A stretch of DNA of 64,000 nucleotides from assembly GCA_016191555.1 (NCBI GenBank), contig JACPVX010000014.1:121738-185737 (forward strand), written 5' to 3'. Made by a program: the position numbers and the translations under genes. This document shows, in pieces, positions 25,788 through 37,200 of this stretch (its first letter is position 1; the number at the start of each line of letters is the position of its first letter). The DNA comes from Bacteroidota bacterium (GTDB taxonomy: Bacteria > Bacteroidota > Bacteroidia > Cytophagales > Cyclobacteriaceae). The notes below the pieces were generated by a model. The model searched no databases and had not been told where the DNA came from. It saw only the letters and a program-made list of their open reading frames with translations.

Positions 25788-26939
25788 TTACCGCTTCCTC
25801 TTTTTCGGTTTGTATACCTTCTTCTTGGACGAAGATCGTTTCTTATTGTAGGTCGGGCGCTTAGTAGAGCTCTTCCTTCCCATCGAAAGCTTCTTGGTAT
25901 TTTGATACCGTGAGTTAGGCGAGAAAGCGGATACACGTTTTTGTGCGCGTGCTAATTGCTTTGGCGTGCGACCACCTGCCGTTTTGCGAACCGGTGACGA
26001 ACTGATTGATTTTCTGCGATACGAGAGCGATTGCTTATAATCCTGACGGAATTTCTTCTGGTAGTTTTGATCATTGAAGTCATAGCGCAGCGTAAACTCA
26101 TTCGATGAACCCACAAATCCGCCCACGGGGGTTGTAATCATTTCGCGGGAATAACCCACCATCAAATATTTGTTGAAGCGGTAAGCAAGAGTAAAGTTGA
26201 GTACATTACCTGCACGCGTGGCACCACCTGCGGTAATTTTGTTGTCGTAGGTATAATACAAGCCTACGTCATACGTGTCATTGGTTTCAGAGAATTTACG
26301 GAATGCAAAATAGGGCTCCAACACATCTTGTCCATCCCGAAAAGGAATCTGACCTTGAACAAAACCAGTATAATAATTGGACAAAACCTTTTTGTCTGTC
26401 GGCTCCAGCCACGCGGTAGCTAAACGATTGGCTGCCACACCTGCTTTGATGAAGCGATTTTGATACATCAAACCAAAAGAAAAGTCTGGCTTACCCGATG
26501 TATTTTTGTAGCGGATATACGTTGGATCCGTTTCAATGTAGGATGCATCTGCACCGGTGATGTTAAAGCGCAGCTGATTAAACTCCGCACCAATACCCAT
26601 AGAAAGCGAATTGAACTTATTAAAATACAAATGGTAGGCAAATGCACCCGCATAATAGGTGTTTTTCAAAATAGACACTTCTTCCTGATACACGTTAGCG
26701 CCCGCACCAAACCGATGACCTCCAAAAGGAGAATGAACGCTGATAAAATAATTCTTAGGAGCATCAGACACACCTGAGTAATTGGTTCGGTAGGAAGTAG
26801 TAATAGAGCCGTATGTATGTCCCGCAAGGGCAGGATTGTACATGAAAGAATTCGTCAACTTTTGGCTAAACAAAGGGATGTCTTGACCTTGAACGGTCAA
26901 CGACCCTATGGCAAATACAGCTAGTAAAAGTCTCCTCAT
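25788..26939 (-). CDS. PorP/SprF-family T9SS-associated outer-membrane protein with basic tail
   Basis: 383 residues with a signal peptide (MRRLLLAVFAIGSLTVQG) and the family start QDIPLFSQKLTNSFMYNPALAGH. A beta-barrel of about 285 residues follows, with alternating strands such as GIGAEFNQLRFNITG. PorP/SprF proteins are needed for export of type-B substrates, as SprF for SprB in gliding. The usual protein ends soon after the barrel; here about 80 residues are added, extremely rich in Lys and Arg with SSS stretches (for example KKRSSSKKKVYKPKKRKR). The upstream gene, six bases away, is a type-B-sorted protein, so the pair is probably a substrate and its partner. Confidence 0.9.
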   Translation of the reverse strand: MRRLLLAVFAIGSLTVQGQDIPLFSQKLTNSFMYNPALAGHTYGSITTSYRTNYSGVSDAPKNYFISVHSPFGGHRFGAGANVYQEEVSILKNTYYAGAFAYHLYFNKFNSLSMGIGAEFNQLRFNITGADASYIETDPTYIRYKNTSGKPDFSFGLMYQNRFIKAGVAANRLATAWLEPTDKKVLSNYYTGFVQGQIPFRDGQDVLEPYFAFRKFSETNDTYDVGLYYTYDNKITAGGATRAGNVLNFTLAYRFNKYLMVGYSREMITTPVGGFVGSSNEFTLRYDFNDQNYQKKFRQDYKQSLSYRRKSISSSPVRKTAGGRTPKQLARAQKRVSAFSPNSRYQNTKKLSMGRKSSTKRPTYNKKRSSSKKKVYKPKKRKR

Positions 26940-26945
26940 GTATGG

Positions 26946-28070
26946 CTATTTGAGAACTGTAATCATTTGTTTAATGCTCTTTTCCTGGCCGTTCTCTGTG
27001 TATTTTACTACACAAATATAATTTCCAATTCCTAGTTTGTTAAAGTCAACATCGGATTGCTCAGAAGTAGCTGGTTGGCTATAGTTTTTAAAGCCACTCC
27101 AAACCTTGAACGGTACACCCCAACGATCTAATAAAGTTACTTCATTATCTGGAAAAGAATCGAGACCCTCGATTACTAAAACATCATTCTTTTCATCGTT
27201 ACCGGGTGTTATTAATTTATGGACTACTACCGTAATTTTATCTGATTTGGCCAATCCAAATGTCTTTGCCTTTGCGGTGATGCCTAGCGTACTGCTATAA
27301 AATGTATTGTTAACAATTCCCCCCAAATTCGCCTGAGCACCTGATGAATTAGATTCTAATACAATGGCGTCCCCATCTCCAGTAAAGAAATTGGTAGTTC
27401 CATTACTGCTCAATGATATCGGGTTTAATCCAGTCATAGTTCCTGATGTGCCAGCGGTCAATTCCCAAAAATGATCGGTAAAAATTTCTTTGATGCTTCC
27501 GGTAACTGGTGCAAAGCCGGGATTTGTTGTTACTATTTCCATGCCCACGCCTGCAGCAGCATCGGCATCGTTAATGGTAAGTTGTGCTGGAAAATAACCT
27601 GTGCTATTTCCAATCGGGAACGTATGAGCGCCTGCAGAAAGCATAAAAATCCTGCCATTTACATAGGAAGCATCATTGCCAACAAGTGGGGTTGTTCCCT
27701 GATAACCTAATTTTCCGGGAATTGCAGGAGATTTATCGACAAACAATTTTCCATTGGTAAAGATCAGTTCATTTTTAACTAGCCATTCTCCAGCTAATCC
27801 AAATGTAGCGTTGCTGTTGACAGTAATTCCGCCAACGGGTAAAGGGCGCAAGGTGCCGTTTACTAAACCCTGGGCAGCAGTTCCGGTAGCTGCTAAAACC
27901 AATTTAAGATTAGTAAAGTCAGTCTTTAGACTCTGGTTTTCAATTTTAGAAGTTGTGGTCATGGTAGTTCCGGTTGCAGCTACCACTTCCGTTCCAGCCG
28001 AAATCACCATCTGGGCCAATCCCATAAAAGGCGACAGCAGCACGACCACGAATAGGTTGATTCTCTTCAT
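26946..28070 (-). CDS. Secreted protein with T9SS type-B (CHU_C-like) sorting domain
   Basis: 374 residues: a signal peptide (MKRINLFVVVLLSPFMGLAQ), about 260 residues of Gly/Thr-rich beta repeats, then a C-terminal domain of about 85 residues that starts ITPGNDEKNDVLVIEGLD and ends YICVVKYTENGQEKSIK. The latter is the gliding-motility-associated, CHU_C-type sorting domain, normally FSPNGDGKND; here PGNDEKND. Such proteins are exported by T9SS and attached to the surface. It lies between the giant fibre gene and the PorP/SprF gene, six bases from the latter. It could anchor or cap the fibres; that link is inferred from position only. Confidence 0.88.
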   Translation of the reverse strand: MKRINLFVVVLLSPFMGLAQMVISAGTEVVAATGTTMTTTSKIENQSLKTDFTNLKLVLAATGTAAQGLVNGTLRPLPVGGITVNSNATFGLAGEWLVKNELIFTNGKLFVDKSPAIPGKLGYQGTTPLVGNDASYVNGRIFMLSAGAHTFPIGNSTGYFPAQLTINDADAAAGVGMEIVTTNPGFAPVTGSIKEIFTDHFWELTAGTSGTMTGLNPISLSSNGTTNFFTGDGDAIVLESNSSGAQANLGGIVNNTFYSSTLGITAKAKTFGLAKSDKITVVVHKLITPGNDEKNDVLVIEGLDSFPDNEVTLLDRWGVPFKVWSGFKNYSQPATSEQSDVDFNKLGIGNYICVVKYTENGQEKSIKQMITVLK

Positions 28071-28215
28071 ATTTTAACGTTTTTCCGTTCAAGTCGGCTT
28101 TTCAACCAATTTGAAGCGGTTTTCCATTTATATCTCTTCCGGACATCTAAAGTAATCTCCTTCTGGGGGATTGCCTATTTTTTATCCAATTTTTAAACCC
28201 CTTAAGAAAGCACAA

Positions 28216-31200
28216 TTACTTCTTTTCCTCTTTTTTAGGCAAAGCCGCATCTACGGTTAAGCCTAAAGCCGCTTTGATCTTCTCAATTTCTGATTTCAAA
28301 GAAGCCAATTCGCCTTCGCTGGTTGCTGCTTTGTTCAAGCTAGCCTCGAGCAGAGCAATTTTTTTCTTGTTTTCCTCTTCTTTGGCCTTCAGTTCGTCAA
28401 TTACTTTCTTTTGCTCTTCCACCAATTTTACCAGCTCTTGTGTCGCTGAGATATTGAGTGTAAACAATCGATCGTAATCCACAATGCGGAAGTCGTTCAC
28501 TTCTTTTCCAAACACGAATATCTTTTCGCTTTTTTCAGTCCAGTTGCTTACTGTAAACGAATTGCCATCTACCGCAGAGACAACACTTGGTTTTTCCGCA
28601 CCTGCGCTCGAAATGAGTTTTACCTTATCGCCCACTGCCAAGGTGTGAGACTTGGCCATGGTTACACGTAGCGTTTGTTTCACGTTATCAAACTCAACAT
28701 GATCGGCTAATGCGTAAATATTGGGTATCCAGTTGGTTTGTTTTGAGATCGCCTGAGGGTAAATCTTTTCTACCTCCTGAGCGAATACACCTTTTACTTG
28801 AATATTACCTGAATTTAAACTGTCGGTGTACTTATAGTCGGTTATCTTCAACTTCATCAATGTGGCTAAGTCATTGCGTGAATCGCTGATCCCTACCTTT
28901 CTCTTAATGCGTTCATCCGATTGCACATAGTAACCGGCACCTTCGCCAGTGCCGATACTTAAAAATGCACCGGTCGCTCGCACAGCAACACTAGGTGTTG
29001 GGTTTAAGCCGGTGCTCAGTGAGCCACCCTGAAAGCTATTGAAAAACACACTTGTTGTGGGGAATAGAAATATGTTGTTGGTTGTTGCAATATCTAATGG
29101 AGCAGCTGGGCCGCTTGTACCAATGCCAACGTAGCCGGTGCCAGCATCAATAAACATTCGTTGGGTTGTACCGTTAGCGAAGAACCGCAAATGCCCGGCT
29201 GCACCCCCCGTATTGCCATAGCCAATGTACATTCCATCTTGAATTGTAGTAGACTCATTTCTAATCATCCGTATGTTGCCCCAAATGGCACTACCTGGAT
29301 TAGTGTTAAGTACATTGACTCCTCCGAAGCTTAATACTCCTGTTGCACTAACATTTACGTTACCGTTTACATCTAATTTTTGAGTGGGTGTCGCGGTACC
29401 TATACCTACATTACCTCCTGATTTTAACACTAGTTGGTTTGATGTAACACCTGGCTCAGCTATAAATGCATTCGCGGGGCCGTTCATATCTTGAATAATA
29501 AACTCACCACCTCCTCCGGTCACCATACCCCATTTTCGAGCCGTGGCATCGGTTTTTTCTAAAATATAGGCGGTATTACCTGTTCCTGATAAATGGAGGA
29601 GTCTTCCTGTAAAGCCATTGGGATTGGTAGTGCCAATGCCCGTGTTGCCATTTCTAACTATAAAATTTCCATAATTGGAAGCTGTAGTTTTGTCATTATT
29701 AATGATCACATTGTTCGTTCCGTTTTCAATTGTGAATGCATCCAAATAACCTCCTGCGGTACTAAATACTTTTGTCATTACCAGATCCGAGTTTCCTGAA
29801 TTAGCAATAGCATCCATTTTGCGGGTGAATATTTCGTATTGCGTATTGATGGCACTTTGGAACATCTTAAAATGTATACCTGCCTTAGTCCCTAATGCTG
29901 AACCGGAGCTCTGTATTTCTAACATATTATCCGCGGCACCTTGGAAAGTAGTGGCTGTTGGCATGTTGGTGGCTCCTAAATCAAGATTGCTTCCATTCAG
30001 CGTCAAGCCCAAACCTGCATTCAAACTGGCACCGCTAATCGGTGTCCAATTAGTGCCATTGTAAAAGTTAAATGAATTGGTCGTTTGATTGAAAATCATT
30101 AATCCTGTTAGCGGAGAAGGAATCGCATCACGATCTGCTGTAGTAACGGCTGGCATCATAAAACCACGGGGTGTTCCACCGCCCGCAGTGGTTTCTGACA
30201 CCACATGTAACACTGCTGAGTTATCTGCAGCATCTTTATTGACAGAAAGACCTGTTTCGGTTAACACCATGCGGTTGGCGAGTGAGGATCCAAAAGTAGC
30301 ATTGGCTGCTGCTGTTGAATTGATATAAAGGCCGGCCTTACTTGGCTCCAAGCCCAATACACTGGCACCGCCCGCTGTTGTATGCAAAAGATTGCCTCCA
30401 CTTTCGCGCATGTTATGAGCAAAACCAGATCCAGAGGGGAAATCAAACAAATGTGTAGCTGTTGTAATTTGTAGATCGGAAACAGGTTGAGTTGTTCCAA
30501 TACCTACGTTCACAGCATTTCCTCCTGTACCGCCCAACACCATGGAGTTGCTTGCTCCCACTACTGCATTTCTACCAATAGCAATTGAATTGATGAGGCC
30601 AGGAGAACTTACATCAGCAAAGTTACCGATGGCGATATTCCCAGTGCCCGATGTATTAGTTTGGAGTGCTCCTGTACCCAATGCCACGTTTCCTGAACCA
30701 CTAATGTTGCCCGTAAACGCATTCGTGCCCATGGCTACGTTTTGTGTACCTGTAGTCGATTGCCCTGCGATATACCCGAAGAATGCATTTGAATTCAGTG
30801 GATCAATAAGACCTGAAGTCGCATTGTTTGTTTTGAATCGAAGAGCAACATTGTCGGTTGTTCCTATGAAATCAGTGGCTGGATTAGTTCCAGTGTTACC
30901 TGCGAGACTCCAACCACTACCAGCGGACGAAATATTAGTACCATTCCAGAAAAGGTCACCAGCCACATTGTAAAGCCTGTCCGTAGTAGTGCCTGGAGCA
31001 GCAATTGGATTCAAATACGTTGCTCCATTTACCTGAAAGGTTTCTATTGGAGTATCAACATTAACACCAACCCCTGACGGTTTAATGTTAAATCGAGCAT
31101 TAGGTGAGCCAGCAGGGCCTCCGGCAGAACCCGGATTAAAAGTGAAGAAGCCTACGTGAGCGTCACCCACAAGAATAGCACTACCAGCAGCTGTGCTACG

Positions 31201-34200
31201 ATTTAAAAGTGAAGAACCATCAAAATAAATTCCGTGAGAAATAATGTCATCGCCTCCCACTACCATTAATCCTAAGTTATTTCCAATCTGGAGTGGAGTA
31301 AGGGGTGCGTTGGCAGTAGCAATACCCACATTACCTGTTTCCGAAATTGTCATCCGCTGTGCGGCATTTGTATAAAAATCAAGTGATTTTAGGCCGGGCG
31401 TGCGATTCGAGCCAATACCCTCACCTGACCCTGTACCAAATTGCAAAACTTGCGACTGCGTAAATGTCCCTGCATTGGTTCCACCATGATCAACAATAAG
31501 ACCTCCATTGACTGAAAGTGCTTGGGATGGGCCGATGGTGCCTATACCTACATTACCGGTAGCGCCATCCACAAATAAGCGCTCAGTGCCGGCTCCTCCG
31601 GGACGAACACTAAAGTTTCCTGCTCCATAAATTACAAAGTTAGAGCCAGCTCTGTTGATTTGGGTTTCACCCGTCAGCACACCGCCTAATGTAAAGTCAT
31701 TTCCTGTTTTAGTAATACCATTGCTGGCGGTAGTGGTTGAACCTGGTGACCATGTGGGAGGCAAGCCTGGTCCGGCAGAGGTAAGAACTTGACCCGCAGT
31801 TCCGTAAGTACCAGGTGTTGCTCCTACTGATAAGCCGTTAGTGATATGAACGTTTCCGTTACTAAAGTATGCGGCCCAATTGGTAGATGCACCCGATGCG
31901 GTTGCAAATAGACCATAGTTGGTGTTACCAACAGCAGTAGCCTCTGCAAAAACACCATACGCAGTAGGTGTGCTGCCATTTGCATTTCCGTATACACCAT
32001 ATGAGTTGACCGCTGCTGAATAGCCTATGCCATATACACCCCAAGTAGTGGGGCCTCCAAAAGCTTCTCCTACTACACCTTGCGCGCCCGCGCCACCTTG
32101 CGAACTTCCATACACGCCCACATTCGCTCCCAAGGAAGATGCATTGATGGCGTTACCTTGTAGTGCGTATGAATTTTGTCCGGCACCCGATGCTGCTATA
32201 GCAGTTGCTACTACAGCATTCGAACCTGCTGTTTGGTTGATTCGTAAGCGCTCAACACCATTTGTTTTAAAAATCAAATCTTGCGCATCCGAAGTTCCAA
32301 TGAATTGAGTTGCCGGATTAGTCCCAGCATTTCCGGTTAAGCCCCAGCCACTAGATGCATTGCTCCATGTTGGTGCCGCACCCGGACCGCCACTTGTTAA
32401 CACTTGACCCGCGGTGCCGGGTAAATTGTTTGGCATTAAAGCACCTGAGAATTTAAGATTGCCAGTTACGTCTAATTTTTCTGTGGGCGCTGTATTTCCA
32501 ATACCTACATTGCCGGTATTGGTAATGCTCATACGGTTAACTGTTTGGGTATAAAAGTCCAATCCAAATTGATTGCCACTCGGATTTCTTTTCGAGGAAA
32601 TTCCTTCACTGGAACCAAAACCAAAAGTAAGACCATTTGAAATAGTTCCTGTGGCGGCATCTCCATTATCGATATTCATACCTCCTTGCACAGTTAGCTT
32701 TTGTGCGGGTGAAGTTGTGCCAATACCAACATTGCCGGCAGCATCAATTGTCAATCGATCAGTATTGCTTGTAATCAATGTGAGCGCATTTCCGTTGGTA
32801 GTTCCTAATTTATTTCCGATGGTGGTTGCATTTCCATTTAAGCCCCAGCCGCTGCCAGCTGCCCATGTTAAATTACCTGCTCCGTCATTCGTTAAGACCG
32901 AATTGGCGGCTCCCTGCGTAGCGGGGAAAGAAGTTGTAATGTTATTGATCTTGGTGATGTTACCCGTAGCGTCAACCACAAATTGACCAGCAGTACCCGT
33001 TGTCAATGTGCTGGTAGTTGATACCGCCTGTGCGCCAAATGCAGGATTGATTTTTGCTCCATTGATATTAGCGGTACCATTAATGTCAGCATCGACAATA
33101 GTGCCGTCTGTAATATCGGCAGAGGTTACTGTAGTGAGTGTAGTAATGTTACCTGCGCCCAGAATAGAAGTGCCGTTGATTGTTTTGATATCTGTTCCTG
33201 AGACAACCGCTCCGATAGTTGTTCCATTTGATTTTACTAAACCATTGATGGCTTTTACTGCCGGATCCGTTTCTGTCGCTACATAATCGGTGCCAGCCGT
33301 AGCTGCACTAATAGTTGCTCCGTTTGATTTTATTAAGCCGTTAATGGCTGCAACTGCTGGATCTGTCTCTGTCGTAACAGCAGTGATGTTGCCAGCACCT
33401 AAAACAGAAGTTCCGTTGATCGTTTTAATATTCGTTCCACTTACTAATGGTGCTTGGTAATCTGTACCTGCTGTGGCCGCACTAATCGTTGTGCCATTGG
33501 ATTTTACCAAACCATTAATTGCTTTTACTGTTGGATCGGTTTCTGTTCCTGCAGGAAGGTTGAGTAATTGAGAGCCGTCTATAGCCGGAAGTTTACCGGT
33601 GCCATCTAACTGTACAATTTTGTTTGCGGTTGTTCCAACATCCACAGCAAGTGAACCACTTGTCGTAATTGGGCCACCTACCAAACCAGTGCCAGCACCC
33701 ACGCTTGTAACTGTTCCTGTGCCTGAAACAGCTTGCCAGGTTGGAGCGCCTCCGGATCCATTTGAGGTGAGGACAAATCCCGATGTTCCAAATGAAGGCG
33801 TGCTACCTACGCCTAATGCTCCATTTGCATTTAAAGTAAGAAGAGCAACGTCACTTGCCTCAATCACAAAATTACCTGTTGCATCTTGGCCAATGTCGTT
33901 AAAAGCCGCCCCGCCTACAGCACCTGCAAATCGTATTTGTGGACCTTTGCTAGTTGTGTTTATTAATTGAGCCATCAATGAAGTGGCACCAGGTCCAGAT
34001 AAATTGGGCGTTACCAAAAATTGTCCTTCCGGGCCTGCCACGTGCAGTGGTTGAGTAGGTGCTGTCGTGCCAATACCCACATTACCGGAAGGGTCAATGC
34101 GCATACGTTCTACATTGTTAGTAATAAAAGGAAGCGGATTGCCATTGGTTGATCCTATTTTTTCACCTCCTAATAGTGTGTTCCCACTAAGGCTCCAGCC

Positions 34201-37200
34201 ACTGCCAGTTGTCCAAGTTAAATTACCAGCTCCGTCATTTGTTAATACAGAATTAGCTGCGCCCTGATTGGCTGGGAAAGAAGTGGTAATGTTATTGATC
34301 TTGGTTATGTTTCCGGTTGCGTCTACCACAAACTGACCAGAAGAACCTGTTGTTAATGTGCTGGTGGTTGATACCGCTTGCGCGCCAAAGGCAGGATTGA
34401 TTTTCGCACCATTTATATTAGCTGTGCCATTGATGTCAGCATCAACAATAGTGCCGTCTGTGATATCAGCAGAAGTAACTGTAGTGAGTGCGGTAATATT
34501 ACCTGCACCCAGAATAGAAGTACCGTTGATTGTTTTGATGTCCGTTCCGGAAACTACTGCTCCGATGGTGGTGCCATCTGATTTCACTAAGCCGTTAATG
34601 GCTTTTACCGCTGGATCTGTTTCCGTAGTAACTGCAGTGATATTTCCTGCGCCAAGAATTGAAGTACCGTTGATTGTTTTGATGTCCGCTCCGGAAACTA
34701 CTGCTCCGATGGTGGTTCCATTTGATTTTACCAAACCGTTAATGGCTCTTACTGCCGGGTCAGTTTCAGTTGCTACATAATCGGTGCCAGCTGTAGCTGC
34801 ACTAATTGTTGTTCCGTTTGATTTTACTAACCCGTTTATCGCTTTAACAGCAGGATCGGTTTCCGTAGTAACTGCGGTGATATTTCCTGCTCCAAGAATA
34901 GAAGTTCCATTAATTGTTTTTACGTCCGTTCCTGAAACCACAGCTCCGATGGTGGTGCCATCTGATTTCACTAAGCCGTTGATTGCCTTTACAGTTGGAT
35001 CCGTTTCGGTTGTAACTGCTGTGATATTGCCTGCTCCTAAAACAGAAGTACCGTTAATCGTTTTAATGGTCGTTCCACTTACCAATGGAGCCTGATAATC
35101 GGTGCCTGCTGTTGCTGCGCTAATGGTTGTGCCATTTGATTTTACTAATCCGTTGATGGCTTTAACCGTTGGATCGGTTTCAGTCGCGGTAGGAAGGTTA
35201 ATTAATTGAGAACCATCTACAGCCGGAAGTTTGCCGGTGCCGTCTAATTGTACAATTTGATTAGCACCCGTGCCCACATTCACATCAATTGTTCCGCTAG
35301 TGGTAATGGCAGCACCTGGCACAATACCAACGCCCTTTGTAATGCTAGTAACTGTCCCACTGCCACCTGATGGTACCCAAGTTAAGTTACCAGATCCATC
35401 GTTCGTCAAAGAACCAGATGCATTTGCCGGCCATGTTGATCCATTGATTTTAGAAACAGTAGTTGTAATCGCTGTGGTGCCGCTTCCAGTGATATCACCT
35501 GATAAAGTGATATTCTGATTGGTAGTAAGATAATCTGTTCCGGGAGTGGCAGCGGTAATTGTCGTTCCGTTACTTTTTACGAGTCCGTTGATTGCTTTTA
35601 CTGCTGGATCGGTTTCTGTGGCAACATAATCGGTGCCGGCAGTGGCTGCACTGATCGTTGTACCGTTACTTTTTACCAGCCCATTAATTGCTTTAACAGC
35701 AGGATCTGTTTCCGTAGTAACGGCTGTGATGTTACCTGCACCAAGGATAGAAGTGCCATTGATTGTTTTTATATCTGTTCCGGAAACCACTGCTCCGATG
35801 GTCGTGCCGTCTGATTTCACTAAACCATTGATTGCCTTTACTGCCGGATCGGTTTCCGTAGTAACAGCTGTGATGTTACCCGCTCCGAGAATAGAAGTGC
35901 CGTTGATCGTTTTTATATCCGTTCCGGAAACTACTGCTCCGATTGTTGTTCCATTCGATTTGACTAAACCATTGATGGCTTTTACTGCAGGATCCGTTTC
36001 GGTAGCCACATAATCTGTTCCAGGAGAAGCAGCGCTGATGGTAGTACCGTTACTTTTTACCAGTCCATTGATGGCCTTTACCGCCGGGTCAGTTTCAGTA
36101 GCTACATAATCGGTGCCTGCCGCAGCCGCACTGATCGTTGTGCCATTGCTTTTTACTAAGCCATTGATGGCTTTTACAGCAGGATCGGTTTCTGTGGTAA
36201 CGGCTGTGATGTTGCCTGCGCCCAGAATAGAAGTACCGTTAATTGTTTTGATATCCGTTCCAGAAACCACAGCTCCAATAGTCGTTCCATCTGATTTCAC
36301 TAAACCATTGATTGCCTTTACTGAAGGGTCGGTCTCTGTTGTAACAGCTGTGATGTTCCCTGCGCCAAGAATGGAAGTGCCGTTGATTGTTTTCACATCT
36401 GTTCCTGAAACCACCGCTCCGATGGTTGTTCCATTTGATTTTACTAAACCATTGATTGCTTTTACGGTCGGATCAGTTTCTGTGGCAAGTTTATTATTGA
36501 ACGTATTCCAGTCGGCAGCTGACAAAAAGCCGGTGGCCGCTACTCCTGCCAAAGGAGGAGTAACATTGCTGGCAGTTGTAATTCGTCCCTGCGCATCGAC
36601 TGCAATTTGAGGAATCTGTGTGGTGCTACCATACGTAGCTGCTGCTACGCCCGTATTCGCCAGAGCAATAGTACCCGTTGTTGTAATGGGGCCTCCGGTT
36701 AATCCAGTTCCTGTGGCTATGTTGGTAACTGTTCCGGTGGCCGTTGGTAAATTGGCCCATACAGCAATATTTCCTGCAGAAGTTGTTAAAACCTGATTTG
36801 GAGTTCCCGCTGAAATCTGAGCAGGAAGGATTTTAGAAGTGGTTGCGGCATTATTGACAGCAGCCACAATATTATTTCCGGAAGTACTGGCGATCGTAGT
36901 ATTGTTGGAAGGGCCCGAGACATCACCAGCTAATGTCAAAGATGCGTTGGCGAGTGTCCATTTGCCGTTGGTGTTGTCCCAACTGAGTGTTTGCCCGGTG
37001 GTTGTTGGCGCGAGGGTAGCATCCCATTTCGTGCCGTCCCAAACTAATAACTGTCCTTTGCCAGTTGGTGCCGTGTTCGACAAGCCGAATGTTGCCCCTG
37101 CAGTTGAATTTAACTGAACGGTATTGCCATTGATGGCGATTCCTTGGCTTCCGGCAGCTCCCGAGCCACCTACCGGATTCCAGGCTGTACCATCATAGAA

